NCBI GenBank assembly: GCA_002753395.1 | Contig: PEAB01000001.1 | Span: forward strand, 1-64,000 | Direction of reading: 5' to 3' | Length of the DNA stretch: 64,000 nucleotides | Origin: Nitrospirae bacterium MYbinv3 | Lineage (GTDB): Bacteria > Nitrospirota > Thermodesulfovibrionia > Thermodesulfovibrionales > Magnetobacteriaceae | Part shown: in pieces, positions 42,743-51,993 of the stretch | Numbering within the stretch: the stretch's first letter is position 1 | Layout: the number at the start of each line of letters is the position of its first letter | The notes under the pieces: model-generated | Database searches by the model: none | Told to the model about the DNA's origin: nothing | The model's input: only the letters and a program-made list of their open reading frames with translations | Translations under genes and position numbers: made by a program

Positions 42743-43021
42743 GCCTGTTATCTCTACGAGTTTGTTTTTTGAAGTCTCACCTTTGACGATCCTTATGTCT
42801 GATTTTCTTATCTTGTGTTTTGTGCTTAGATACTTATAAAGCACATCGATCAGGAGTCTGTTGGCCTGACCTTCCACTGGAGGGGCTGTTAGTTTTATAC
42901 GCAATGCCCCATCATGGCAGCCGACGACCTCGTTAGTTGAGGCACGCGGAATTACCTTTACGGTTACGACTATACCAGCAGCAGTCTTTCGATAACACGC
43001 TTGCACGCATAACTCTAACAC
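42728..43021 (-). CDS. DUF167/YggU-family protein
   Basis: 97 residues from a GTG. The family core is clear: VTVKVIPRASTNEVVG, ALRIKLTAPPVEGQANRLLIDVL and IRIVKGETSKNKLVEITG. This small alpha/beta fold is widespread and its role is unknown. The N-terminal stretch before VTVKV (LELCVQACYRKTAAG) is not conserved in the family, so the true start may be later. Convergent with pncC. Confidence 0.85.
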   Translation of the reverse strand: MLELCVQACYRKTAAGIVVTVKVIPRASTNEVVGCHDGALRIKLTAPPVEGQANRLLIDVLYKYLSTKHKIRKSDIRIVKGETSKNKLVEITGLDSM

Positions 43022-43053
43022 AGCACCGGAAGTTTTTCAAGCGTACACACAGG

Positions 43054-43341
43054 TTGGGCACATAAGAAAGTCGTGGGTTTTTCCAAAGAAGGGGAGGCTC
43101 TGCCCACTGTCGCAGGGGTTCGCAACCCCTCCCCTCAGACCTAATGCTGTTGACTTAAGGTTGTGAAGATGAAAAAAGGAGGGCTTTGCCCTCCCTTAGA
43201 CCCTCCCACAAGGGGACCAGTCCCCTTGACCCCATTAAACTCCCCATGAATTTTATATGGAAGTCTAAAAATATCCCGCATAATCAATGACTTTCATTGC
43301 TTGTTGAGTCCGTAAGGTCATGTTGGTTCTTATGCACCCCA
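43054..43341. repeat. Dispersed GC-rich repeat, copy 11 (composite, nested)
   Basis: Starts GGGCACATAAGAAAGTCGTGGG and ends GGTTCTTATGCACCCC. Inside is CTAATGCTGTTGACTTAAGG, then a second core with AAGGGGACCAGTCCCCTT and CCCATGAATTTTATATGG. The order of parts matches copy 1 in reverse orientation. It fills most of the gap upstream of the second tubulin operon. Confidence 0.75.
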
Positions 43342-43400
43342 CAGGTTCTGTCAGGGCAAGATAGTGTACAAACAGATTCATTCTGTCTTAGGCAACATGT

Positions 43401-43478
43401 TTTTGTGAAATTTTGTTCACAAAACAGTATGATTATGTGAAGTTTTGTTCACAAAATAGTGTGATTCTGTGAATAAGA
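43401..43478 (+). promoter_or_regulatory. 32-bp-phased operator-like array upstream of tubulin operon 2
   Basis: GTGAA recurs at 43405, 43437 and 43469, spaced exactly 32 bases. The first two units are near-identical 32-mers, each containing a palindrome: TTTTGTGAA-ATTTTG-TTCACAAAA (43401-43424) and TGTGAA-GTTTTG-TTCACA. The third is a partial unit. The arms resemble CRP half-sites (TGTGA/TCACA) but with 8 rather than 6 bases between them. Phasing of 32 bp is three helical turns, so bound proteins would align on one DNA face. Confidence 0.6.
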
Positions 43479-43546
43479 TTTCTCTTGTATTTTGTTAAAA
43501 CTTATGTTTAAACTGTTTATCTCTGTTAGTTAGAGTATAAACGTGA

Positions 43547-43562
43547 AATAAACGGGTTTATT
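43547..43562 (+). promoter_or_regulatory. 16-bp palindrome before the vWA gene
   Basis: AATAAAC-GG-GTTTATT, 15 bases before the first ATG of the operon. The position suits an operator or a small leader hairpin. No more can be said from sequence. Confidence 0.4.
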
Positions 43563-43577
43563 AGGTTATGTGAGCAC

Positions 43578-45101
43578 ATGGAGGTTACGTTGAAGAGAAA
43601 GGTTAGAATAGAAAGGCAGTGTCTTTTGTTTGTTCTGTTGGCGCTGACTTTTGTTGCGGCCTGCAGCGAATCAAATGTCCCTCCTCCTGAAACAGTAAAT
43701 TTAGCGGTAAAACAACCGGCATCGCAAAATATTCACGCAAACGTTTTTCTTGATGTATCCGGTACGATGGAGGGCTTTGTCTATAGAACAGCTTTGCAGT
43801 CAAACTATAAGGATGCGGTAAGACAGGTAGAGTCAGTGTTTCTTGCGAAATGGCCTTCTCCAACAATAAGCTTCTATAAGTTCGCTAGAAGTACTAGACC
43901 AATAGATAGTATCTTTAATGTAACCTCGCCGGATTTTTATAGGGAAAGTAGGTTTTCTGACGCTACCAACATTCACACGGTTTTCGAAGAAGAAGGAGTT
44001 TGTAAAAAAGATACCCTGTCAATAATAATCACAGACCTGGTACCTGATCCTCCTAATACTATTAGGTTAGTTAAAAAGATTAGTGATAAATGTATCTCTA
44101 AAGACTATTCCATAGGGATTGGAGGGTTTACGAGCAGATATCGAGGAAGAATAAGAGATAATGAAAATGATAGCTTAAATATTATCAAAAGTTCAGATAG
44201 GCCATTCTATATAATTGCATTAGGCAGCCATGCCAATATCGAGGAGTTTTTTAACCAAATACTCAAGCAATTTAATAGTTTTGCCTCGAAAGAAACAATG
44301 ACGATCTTCTCACCAGCTATCGTCGAACAGCTTTTGACCTTCTCAGAAAGTTCCGTTGCTTACAGGTCGCCAAATGTCATTGAGACTAAAAGTATCATTA
44401 GATATGGCAGCACGGGCACAACGACACAGAACAAAAAGGTAAAGGATAAAATTATACAGAAAGAAAAGTCGGAGGACAAAAAACCACCGAGTGTAACGCT
44501 GCAGAGTGAAGTAATCAAACAGTTTGTAGTACGTCCTTCTAAAGATACTACAAATACAACCAGTGACACTGACATCATCACCAAACTAAACTACGCTCCA
44601 GTTCAATACAGGGTACCCCTTAAGGAAGACTCTTATATCAAAAAAGATTGGCCGTCTTGCAAAACCGAACTGTTAAAACGATATAAAAACGAACTAATAG
44701 TAAGTAATACGACAGTTGAAAAATATAATGAAATAAAAGGGTTTGAAGAAGTTAAGGGCATTACAAATTCATTTTATGTTAATGCGATGTTATGTGTAGA
44801 TAAGGATCCCAGTAAAGGTGGAAATACCCCTGAGAGGACAAAGCTGTTTCTGCATGTTGGTCTAAATACTAAGGTGTTGAATAATGGCTGTATATACCGT
44901 CTGACAGTAGACATTAAACCTGCTGACAGTGCATTTGATAAAACTGATAAATGGTGGAAGACATGGAATCTTGACAATAATGGATCTATAGGCTCAAAAA
45001 CGCCAAACCTTAATCTGTTTATTAATACCATCGAAGGCGTCACTATTCAACACAAACGACCGTATTTGGGTAGTGTTTATTTCTACTTTAAAAAGGATTA
45101 A
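43578..45101 (+). CDS. vWA-like lipoprotein, first gene of tubulin operon 2
   Basis: 507 residues from ATG 43578. TTG at 43590 is an equally good or better start, since GGAGG lies 5 bases before it. A signal peptide with lipobox (FVAAC, C29) indicates a lipoprotein. Residues about 54-240 resemble a von Willebrand A domain: a MIDAS-like DVSGTM near 59-64, DATNIHTVF as the possible metal threonine region, and IIITDLVPD as the third loop. The C-terminal half (about 260-507) is unlike anything I know. Likely a metal-dependent adhesion or scaffold module in the periplasm. vWA proteins are known genomic partners of some bacterial tubulin-like families. Confidence 0.75.
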   Translation: MEVTLKRKVRIERQCLLFVLLALTFVAACSESNVPPPETVNLAVKQPASQNIHANVFLDVSGTMEGFVYRTALQSNYKDAVRQVESVFLAKWPSPTISFYKFARSTRPIDSIFNVTSPDFYRESRFSDATNIHTVFEEEGVCKKDTLSIIITDLVPDPPNTIRLVKKISDKCISKDYSIGIGGFTSRYRGRIRDNENDSLNIIKSSDRPFYIIALGSHANIEEFFNQILKQFNSFASKETMTIFSPAIVEQLLTFSESSVAYRSPNVIETKSIIRYGSTGTTTQNKKVKDKIIQKEKSEDKKPPSVTLQSEVIKQFVVRPSKDTTNTTSDTDIITKLNYAPVQYRVPLKEDSYIKKDWPSCKTELLKRYKNELIVSNTTVEKYNEIKGFEEVKGITNSFYVNAMLCVDKDPSKGGNTPERTKLFLHVGLNTKVLNNGCIYRLTVDIKPADSAFDKTDKWWKTWNLDNNGSIGSKTPNLNLFINTIEGVTIQHKRPYLGSVYFYFKKD

Positions 45102-45119
45102 TAATAAGGAGGACATGAC

Positions 45120-45605
45120 GTGGCAAAACTAAAACAGATTATGTCAATATCAGGTATCTTGCTTATTGGCGGGTTGTTCTGCTTGTTATCCAACGTAGAG
45201 CTGGAATACATAGTAAACAGGCGTATCACAATCTTTGAAAGCTATGATCTGGAAACGTGGGAAAAGCAATTTATAACCGGAGCTTATATTGTGTGCGCTT
45301 TTGCAGCGTTCATCAGCGTACTGTGGTATGGATTGACGCAGTGGCATTTTAAGGTTGTTGATTGGAAAAGCGTTGGTAAACGACCTCTATGGCTATTTTT
45401 GTTTTTCATTATACCTATAGCAGCTTTTCTATTTGGGCTTGTTTATTTGAAGGACTATGTTGAGCAAGGGATTGGATGGCCAGCTGGGTTCTATGCAATT
45501 AACAGTATGCTTTGCTATTATCTTTCTACGCTATTTTGTTCGCCAGTGGCGTTTAAGTACACCCCAATTGGTGCAACGTTAGTACGATACTGGCTGCACT
45601 ATTAG
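45120..45605 (+). CDS. Four-TM membrane protein of tubulin operon 2
   Basis: 161 residues from a GTG with AAGGAGG 8 bases upstream. Four predicted helices: about 9-27, 50-71, 88-110 and 118-145 (IMSISGILLIGGLFCLL, FITGAYIVCAFAAFISVLWYGL, LWLFLFFIIPIAAFLFGLVYL, FYAINSMLCYYLSTLF). No family recognised. It lies directly before the tubulin-like gene, as does the 3-TM gene in operon 1, so it may be the membrane partner of the filament protein. Confidence 0.75.
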   Translation: MAKLKQIMSISGILLIGGLFCLLSNVELEYIVNRRITIFESYDLETWEKQFITGAYIVCAFAAFISVLWYGLTQWHFKVVDWKSVGKRPLWLFLFFIIPIAAFLFGLVYLKDYVEQGIGWPAGFYAINSMLCYYLSTLFCSPVAFKYTPIGATLVRYWLHY

Positions 45606-45637
45606 ATAATTAGATAATTAGAACAGGGAGGAAGAAG

Positions 45638-47185
45638 ATGAAACATTACGCTATAGGGATAGGGGGAACGGGTGCAAAATGTATGGAGGCGTTTGTGCAT
45701 CTGTGTGCTGCTGGCATAATTGATGGAGAGATTTTTAGCCTCTTTATAGACCCTGACAGTGCAAACTATCTCCTTGAGAGGGCAACAAAGGCCTTTAATA
45801 CCTACATTAAATGCAAGGGCACCAACGTAAGCGGCATTGACTTCATGCGTGCTAGGATAAATGCACCAGACCCAATGGTATGGCCGCTCTTTGATACGAA
45901 TGTACAGCCTGACCTCAGCAGCTACTTTCAATACACCAACATGCACAACATCAGAACGGAGGCGGCACACCTGTTTGACACCCTATATACCAAAGCAGAA
46001 AAGGAAACCACACTTGAACGGGGCTTTAGGGGGCATCCTGCAATAGGTGCTGCAATAATGGCAAGCATCGCTCAGACCAAAAACGAACCGTGGGGCACCT
46101 TCTGCGACAGGTTGGTTCAGGACTTAGGCAGCGGCGAAGATATAAAGATCTTTATCTTTGGCTCTGTCTTTGGCGGTACAGGCGCTTCAGGGCTGCCTAC
46201 CATCGCAAGGGTCATAAACAACCTTATAACGGATGGAGGTAGTAAAAAGAGCGCTAAGGGCACTGTAAAGATTGGCTGCGCTATGCTGCTACCTTACTTC
46301 TCTTTTGTGAGCAGTGATAACGACAATGAGTTAAAGGCTAAATCAGAAAATTTTATAGTCAATACTCAAGCCGCCCTCAAGTATTATCATCAGATGAAGA
46401 GAATGGACATCTACGATGCAGTCTATTTGCTAGGGACAGAGACACAAAGTCCCGTATCTGTGGCAAGTACGGGAGGCCGTGAGCAGAAAAACGATCCGCA
46501 TTTTATCGAATTATACGCAGCCCTCGCGGCCTTTGATTTCTTCAAAGCTACGAATTACAACCGTTCAGCCATGTATAGAGTGTTAGGGCGGGAGAAAAAT
46601 AACAGGGTTGACTGGGAGGACCTTCCTGACAACGAAACCCGCTCTATGATAAAAAGCAAGATTCTTAATCTAACACGATTTGCATTTGCCTACTTGAACT
46701 TCTATTACCCTATGTTAGGGGATATCGATAAAAGGGGGGCTTTCTATAAGGCACCGTGGTATGTTGATATATTTGAGAGATGTGGAGAAAAACTGCTTTC
46801 TGATAAAACAAAGGCATCACTGCTTGACTTAAAGGGTTATTCTGAACAGTATTTGTCGTGGTTAGCCAATATACACAAGTCCGCAAGGGATGTGAATGTA
46901 AACCTTATAAATTGCAATGCCTTTTCCTATACGGTAGATGAAAACGGGCGGACGAAGACCGAGCTTTTGGCTGATTTTAGGCGCGAGCATTTTGATGATC
47001 TGTTGTTGCCGGCAACCAACACGCCAACAGACGGTTTAAATGGCCTCTGGCATCGTATATGCGAGACGGCATTAGAAAAAGATAATAGCCTCAATGCTCT
47101 GGGTAGATTTATAAAGGTGCTTTATAATTCTTGTTCAGTAATAAAAAACAACAAACCGCTGCAAGAAAGAGCAAGCACTCGATAG
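45638..47185 (+). CDS. Tubulin/FtsZ-like protein 2
   Basis: 515 residues with GGGAGGAAG before the ATG. The N-terminal strand and loop YAIGIGGTGAKCMEAFVHL (4-22) are the first glycine-rich nucleotide contact. FIFGSVFGGTGASGLPTIAR (about 172-191) is the tubulin signature loop, here GGTGASG rather than GG(T/G)GTG or GGTGSG. No signal or membrane segment. It is about half the size of the tubulin-like protein of operon 1 and only distantly similar outside the two loops. Whether it polymerises cannot be told from sequence. It is followed at 21 bases by the actin/Hsp70-fold gene. Confidence 0.78.
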   Translation: MKHYAIGIGGTGAKCMEAFVHLCAAGIIDGEIFSLFIDPDSANYLLERATKAFNTYIKCKGTNVSGIDFMRARINAPDPMVWPLFDTNVQPDLSSYFQYTNMHNIRTEAAHLFDTLYTKAEKETTLERGFRGHPAIGAAIMASIAQTKNEPWGTFCDRLVQDLGSGEDIKIFIFGSVFGGTGASGLPTIARVINNLITDGGSKKSAKGTVKIGCAMLLPYFSFVSSDNDNELKAKSENFIVNTQAALKYYHQMKRMDIYDAVYLLGTETQSPVSVASTGGREQKNDPHFIELYAALAAFDFFKATNYNRSAMYRVLGREKNNRVDWEDLPDNETRSMIKSKILNLTRFAFAYLNFYYPMLGDIDKRGAFYKAPWYVDIFERCGEKLLSDKTKASLLDLKGYSEQYLSWLANIHKSARDVNVNLINCNAFSYTVDENGRTKTELLADFRREHFDDLLLPATNTPTDGLNGLWHRICETALEKDNSLNALGRFIKVLYNSCSVIKNNKPLQERASTR

Positions 47186-47206
47186 TAAACTTAGGAGGAT
47201 GATAGA

Positions 47207-50200
47207 ATGGCACATATACTAGCGCCCAAAATGAAAGATGGTGGAGACAATAACACAACCCCAATTACCGAGCGAGGGGTATGGGAGACGAGGGATTATT
47301 CTGAGCTTCACAAACTGAGTGAGAGCCTAAAGATAAGTGATGAGATCGCTAGTTATGTAGAGTTAACCGGTATCCCTGACTTATGGGCTCGTCTGCGTTT
47401 CTTTGATATGGCCTTGTACGACGTGCGTCACCCATTTCACCTCGATGTGATTGGGCAATGGCGCGGGCTTTTGGCTCTTATTGCACTGAACGAAATAAAA
47501 TTAAATAACGGTCTAAAGGCCGTCTCTGTAGACTTGAAAAATACAGCAGGCAAACAGAATTTTGAATTCATTGATGTCAGCATGGCCTTGCTTCCTTCTG
47601 AGGTACTATACCCCAATACGGATTGGTCAGAGCTGTACATATTTCTGTTTAGGAATAAACCGATAGGTATTACGTCGCCTACAACCCTTGTCTGTACGGC
47701 AGCCGATTATATGAATCGCCTAAACAATGTCTCATGGTATAACGGGGTGGTGCTGAAAGACCCAATCCCTTGTCTAAATAGCAAAGAAAAATCTCTTCTG
47801 GCCGGTTGGCTCTCGATGCTTAAGGCCAGCCTGCTTAAAACAGCAGTAGTAGATGACAGACTCATAACTCTGATTGACAACCCGGCTCTCAATCAAAACA
47901 AACCTCGCGGTTTTATACAGGATCTTACCTGTGAGTTTGTGAAGATTGGGTTCAGTAATACGAGTCTTAATATGACAAAGGGGATATACAGGTTTATCTC
48001 AAGGCCTATAGGACCCAAAGGTAAACCTGAATCACACGTGCTCTTAATATCAGACAGGACACCAGAGGCAACGCCCAAGGTTTTGTTTATAGAGGATGAT
48101 ATCCATAGACAATGGGGTTTAGAGCGTCATGACGTCACTCTTTACGGGCACATAACCCTTGACGGGATGCCTTTTGGCGGGGTACAAGAAAACACAAAGA
48201 TGATAGGGGACACCCCGCTGCCAGAGGAGTTCGTAATAAAGAAAAAAGACAGCTTCTTTATGGATAAGATCTATCTCATCGGGGTGCCAGACGCCTTTCC
48301 GGGCGCCTTACCGATTAAGGGAAGCAGTGACCTTAGTCTTCAAGATACACCTCTTACGCCGTTGATACCGTTAAAGGAGGAGATCCTTAAATATATAAGC
48401 CCCTTAGAATTGAGCAAAAGGATACGTTTCCAAAGAGACGGTGTGGATATAAGCGTTACCCTGCGTCTGCCCTTAGCGGGGCCTGATGGAAGAGGCAAAG
48501 ATTATAAGGTTACAAAAACCTTCTTAAAGGCAGAAGGTCAAGTAGATACTAGTATCAATGGCGTGCCTGTGCTGCAGTTGTGGCCAAACTTTATAGTAAA
48601 AGAAAAGGAGAGGGCATGGAACCTCTATTTTTCTTTTTACAGCATGGGCGATATCACAACCTTCCACGCTACGCCATATCATTATAAAGGTCATATTCTA
48701 AAACAAAAGGCGTCGAAGGCAAACGGTCGGATTAAGAGTGAAAACGTACAGATGGATATGTATCCAGAGGCCATGTTATGCAGTTTTGATCCGCTTGGTA
48801 CAGGGAGTGAGATAACGGTGGGCATTGTGCTTCTTAAAGAGCCTCAACCGATAGATGTGCAGCCTTATAAGGTTTGGAGGATCGGGATTGATTTTGGAAC
48901 AACCGGAACGAGCGTTTACTATCGTGAAGGCAAAAGTGAACCCGAGAGGCTGTCCTTTTCGAAGCAGTTACAGGTGAGCATAACTGGGTCCACTGAAGAG
49001 AAGCGCCCTGATTTATATCGGAGTTTTATCCCTGAGGCCTTGATAACCCCACCATTTTTGAGCGTATTTCATATCCTGAATAAAACGGCACAACACCCTC
49101 TATCCCCACTGATTGACGGCAATATTGCTTACGTATTGCAGGGTGGGGGCGAATACGATGCAGGCAAAGATGACATCAAAACGGATCTAAAATGGAGCGA
49201 TAAGATAGATGACAGGGTTTATACTAATGCCTTTTTAAATCAAATATTCCTGCAGTGTTCAGCGGAGGCAGTTTTCAACGGTGTTAGCACTGTAACGTGG
49301 AAATACTCTTACCCTGTTAATTTCTCTATGGATGAAGCGTTTATGGCTACATGGAAAGGTATTCTTCAGACTTATTCTGGTTTGATCTGTTTAAAGACGG
49401 ATGATAAGTATCCAGGCTTTATAGGAGAGAGTGAGAGTGTGGCATCGGGGATGTACTTCGGAGAACATCCCCGATATGGGGCAACTTCTAAGGCAAATTT
49501 TGTTAAAGGGGTGATCTGTTTTGATATAGGCGGTGGTACTACTGACATTTCTATCTGGCATAAGGATAATAAGCTGCTTTATCAAACGTCAGTGCTTTTA
49601 GCCGGAAGAAATCTGTTTCTCGATATCTTATATTTAAGGACAGATATAATAGATCTCTTTGCACAAGACAGAAAACAAGTGGATTTGATTAAAGAGAAAA
49701 CCGATAGAAGGATCTTTTATTCTCAAGCAGATGCCTTGATTATGAAAGAAGGCGAAGCATGGCTTAACGAAAAACTTAATGCTATTTCAGGAAGTGAAAA
49801 GTTTAAGGAGTTAAAGAGGCTCATCGCTATTGGTATAAGCGGGCTATTTTACTACGTCGGCTTAATCTTTAAAGGTTTAATGACAGAGAACACAAGGCTT
49901 CCTGGCATTTACGCAGGCGGCAATGGTTCAAAGCTATTTCATTGGATTGCAGGCTCTCAATACAGTAAAGATAGTGTTATCAACAAACTTTTAAGAGGGG
50001 CACTCATCGGTTTGCCTTACAATGAAGCAGATAGTCTTAAGGCAGCGGAAAACCCTAATGATTTTGTAGTAAACCTAAGTATGGATCCCAAGGCAGAGGC
50101 TGCATATGGTTTGGCCATCAGTGATGCCGCTTATCTCAGAGATGATAAGGCAGCTCAGCGTAAAGAGGTATTCTCGGGCGCTAAATACTACTATGAATCG

Positions 50201-50497
50201 GTTATGCAGGGCTGCAATACCATGCTCTATGAGGACATGTTTATTAAAGGCATTGAGATAGACAGAGAGTTGCTAAATCTCAAGGAATTTGTTGAGATTT
50301 TCAACAGTTATGCAGAACTAAGTAATCTGCAGCAGATAAATGTTGACGAGGGTATCTATGGCAGGATAGCAGACAATGTGTCTCAAAAACTCACGAACCA
50401 TAGAGCTATGAAAAAGGGAGAAATAAGACTTGAGCCTTTATTTATATTAGAGTTAAAAGAACTTCTGAGGTTAGAAACAGAGGCATGGACAAACTGA
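47207..50497 (+). CDS. Large protein with C-terminal actin/Hsp70-fold ATPase
   Basis: 1096 residues with GGAGGATG before the ATG. The first about 550 residues have no domain I recognise; they look alpha/beta with no signal peptide. From about 556 the protein has the actin-Hsp70 superfamily signature: phosphate 1 RIGIDFGTTGTSVYY (558-572), a connect region SESVASGMY (742-750), phosphate 2 VICFDIGGGTTDISIW (769-784), and adenosine motif LPGIYAGGNGSKLF (898-911). So it is a probable ATPase, encoded directly after a tubulin-like GTPase. A chaperone-like remodeller of the tubulin-like partner or an actin-like filament are both possible. Confidence 0.8.
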   Translation: MAHILAPKMKDGGDNNTTPITERGVWETRDYSELHKLSESLKISDEIASYVELTGIPDLWARLRFFDMALYDVRHPFHLDVIGQWRGLLALIALNEIKLNNGLKAVSVDLKNTAGKQNFEFIDVSMALLPSEVLYPNTDWSELYIFLFRNKPIGITSPTTLVCTAADYMNRLNNVSWYNGVVLKDPIPCLNSKEKSLLAGWLSMLKASLLKTAVVDDRLITLIDNPALNQNKPRGFIQDLTCEFVKIGFSNTSLNMTKGIYRFISRPIGPKGKPESHVLLISDRTPEATPKVLFIEDDIHRQWGLERHDVTLYGHITLDGMPFGGVQENTKMIGDTPLPEEFVIKKKDSFFMDKIYLIGVPDAFPGALPIKGSSDLSLQDTPLTPLIPLKEEILKYISPLELSKRIRFQRDGVDISVTLRLPLAGPDGRGKDYKVTKTFLKAEGQVDTSINGVPVLQLWPNFIVKEKERAWNLYFSFYSMGDITTFHATPYHYKGHILKQKASKANGRIKSENVQMDMYPEAMLCSFDPLGTGSEITVGIVLLKEPQPIDVQPYKVWRIGIDFGTTGTSVYYREGKSEPERLSFSKQLQVSITGSTEEKRPDLYRSFIPEALITPPFLSVFHILNKTAQHPLSPLIDGNIAYVLQGGGEYDAGKDDIKTDLKWSDKIDDRVYTNAFLNQIFLQCSAEAVFNGVSTVTWKYSYPVNFSMDEAFMATWKGILQTYSGLICLKTDDKYPGFIGESESVASGMYFGEHPRYGATSKANFVKGVICFDIGGGTTDISIWHKDNKLLYQTSVLLAGRNLFLDILYLRTDIIDLFAQDRKQVDLIKEKTDRRIFYSQADALIMKEGEAWLNEKLNAISGSEKFKELKRLIAIGISGLFYYVGLIFKGLMTENTRLPGIYAGGNGSKLFHWIAGSQYSKDSVINKLLRGALIGLPYNEADSLKAAENPNDFVVNLSMDPKAEAAYGLAISDAAYLRDDKAAQRKEVFSGAKYYYESVMQGCNTMLYEDMFIKGIEIDRELLNLKEFVEIFNSYAELSNLQQINVDEGIYGRIADNVSQKLTNHRAMKKGEIRLEPLFILELKELLRLETEAWTN

Positions 50498-50518
50498 TGC
50501 CAAGCAGCATTAGCTTAA

Positions 50519-50688
50519 TATACTAAACTAAATGGAGTTTGCAAAAAGATTTTGACCTTGATATCCAATAACATGAAAATGTCATTCCTGCGAAAGCAGG
50601 AATCTATGCGTCTTGACGGGATTACGGAGTGGATTCCCGCTTACGCGGGAATGACAAGATTTTTGCAAACCTGACTTATCTTGGTATA
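50519..50688. repeat. 170-bp MITE-like element, copy B
   Basis: Same length and ends as the element at 29499-29668; it differs by scattered substitutions. The internal hairpin GTCATTCCTGCGAAAGCAGGAATC / GATTCCCGCTTACGCGGGAATGAC is better preserved here. It sits inside tubulin operon 2, between the ATPase gene and the coiled-coil gene. Confidence 0.85.
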
Positions 50689-50711
50689 GAATAAAGTAAT
50701 GTCAGATGTAT

Positions 50712-50820
50712 GTAAACATTGAGATTGTCTGAACTAGGATTACACGGATGCAAGGATTTACAGGAAAAAGCGGCTGCGTAATCCTGACAATCCTTAAATC
50801 CGTTAAATCATGGTTCAGAT
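50712..50820. repeat. Inverted-end repeat (TCTGAAC family), copy B
   Basis: Related to 39518-39617. It shares GATTGTCTGAACTAGGATTACACGGAT and the terminal GGTTCAGAT; the middle is different. With the MITE before it, it fills the 340-base gap inside tubulin operon 2. Confidence 0.7.
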
Positions 50821-50837
50821 TAAAAGGATGGTAATTT

Positions 50838-51992
50838 ATGAAGAACAAGTTATACTTAAAACAAATAACTCTATTTTTATCTATTTCAATCTTTACAGTA
50901 TTACTTGTGAACCTATGTAGTGGGTTGAAAGATTTTGCCTATGCTGAGGATCCTAAAGATGCGGTTAAAGCTGAGGTAAAGCCAAAAAAAGGCGAAAAGA
51001 AAGAATCTACAAAAAATGATACGCATAAGCAACCATCACCTTCGCCAAAGCCACAAGGCAATGCAACTACTTTGCCTCCAAAAGTAAATGTTAGCGATGA
51101 ACTCTACAGTATAAAAAGTACATTGTCCAATATTGAATTGAGATTGGAAGCGATAAAAGAGCTTACAATACAACTTAAAGATACTCATCAAACAACGAAT
51201 CGTTATGATAAAGAAAACCCATCTTCTTCTACCGACGATTTTTTTCTGTGGACTATTATAAACATTGTTGCTTTAGTTGCTTTTTTTGTTTCCTTGTTAC
51301 TTATTCTTGATCATAAGTTAGATAAGTTGTTGATAGATATAGTCGATAGACATAAGCAGGAATTAAGTAAATTACAGCATAATTATAATAGTGAAAAAGG
51401 TAAACCTACTAGTAGAAAAGATGATTTTGACTTTGAACAAGAGATTAAAAATCTGAATGTTCAATTGACAACAATAGATTCAAAGATTCAAACGATTCAT
51501 AACCTTTTAGCCAGGTTTGTTAAAAGTAATAGTTCTAATGAAAATGAACCAAGCAACCAATGTCAAATAGGCTATGATAAGCCGAAGAATGAATCGGTCT
51601 CAGCGCGGATTGAAAGATTCATCAATGACTATAATAATAATAATAGACCTGATTCTTTTAAAGATAGCTATACTCCCCAAAAATTAGGAATAAAAAATAC
51701 TGAAGAAAGGTACAAAGATCCAAACATACAGCCCAGAATTTCTGAAGCAGGAAACGGTTGGTATTGGGGTGTTGATCTCAATGATGACGGAAAACTGTAC
51801 GTTGTCCCCATACATGGGGCTCAGATAAGTGAACAGGGATATAACACCCACGCATTAGATTCCTTTTATGATAGCAATTTTACACCAAACGCATATTTTC
51901 GTAATATCAAACTTATCAAACCCGCACGTTTAAAAAGTTCGGCAGGAAACGAGTGGGTGATAGATGAAAAAGGTAGACTGGAACTAAGCTAA
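50838..51992 (+). CDS. Membrane-anchored coiled-coil protein of tubulin operon 2
   Basis: 384 residues. N-terminal signal-like helix (about 7-27), a Lys/Pro-rich linker (about 38-80), a short coiled coil, a membrane helix (about 137-159, LWTIINIVALVAFFVSLLLIL), then a coiled coil (about 165-225). The C-terminal domain of about 90 residues (NGWYWGVDLNDDGKLYVVPIHGAQISEQGYN) has a distinctive small-beta look and an acidic DLNDDG loop; I do not recognise it. AAAAGGATGG precedes the ATG. The last gene follows 1 base later. It could link an envelope anchor to a cytoplasmic filament. Confidence 0.7.
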   Translation: MKNKLYLKQITLFLSISIFTVLLVNLCSGLKDFAYAEDPKDAVKAEVKPKKGEKKESTKNDTHKQPSPSPKPQGNATTLPPKVNVSDELYSIKSTLSNIELRLEAIKELTIQLKDTHQTTNRYDKENPSSSTDDFFLWTIINIVALVAFFVSLLLILDHKLDKLLIDIVDRHKQELSKLQHNYNSEKGKPTSRKDDFDFEQEIKNLNVQLTTIDSKIQTIHNLLARFVKSNSSNENEPSNQCQIGYDKPKNESVSARIERFINDYNNNNRPDSFKDSYTPQKLGIKNTEERYKDPNIQPRISEAGNGWYWGVDLNDDGKLYVVPIHGAQISEQGYNTHALDSFYDSNFTPNAYFRNIKLIKPARLKSSAGNEWVIDEKGRLELS

Positions 51993-51993
51993 C

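Noticed and set aside
43401-43460. Reading the palindromes as standard CRP sites
   Set aside because: The arms resemble TGTGA/TCACA but the spacer is 8 bases rather than 6, so the regulator cannot be named.
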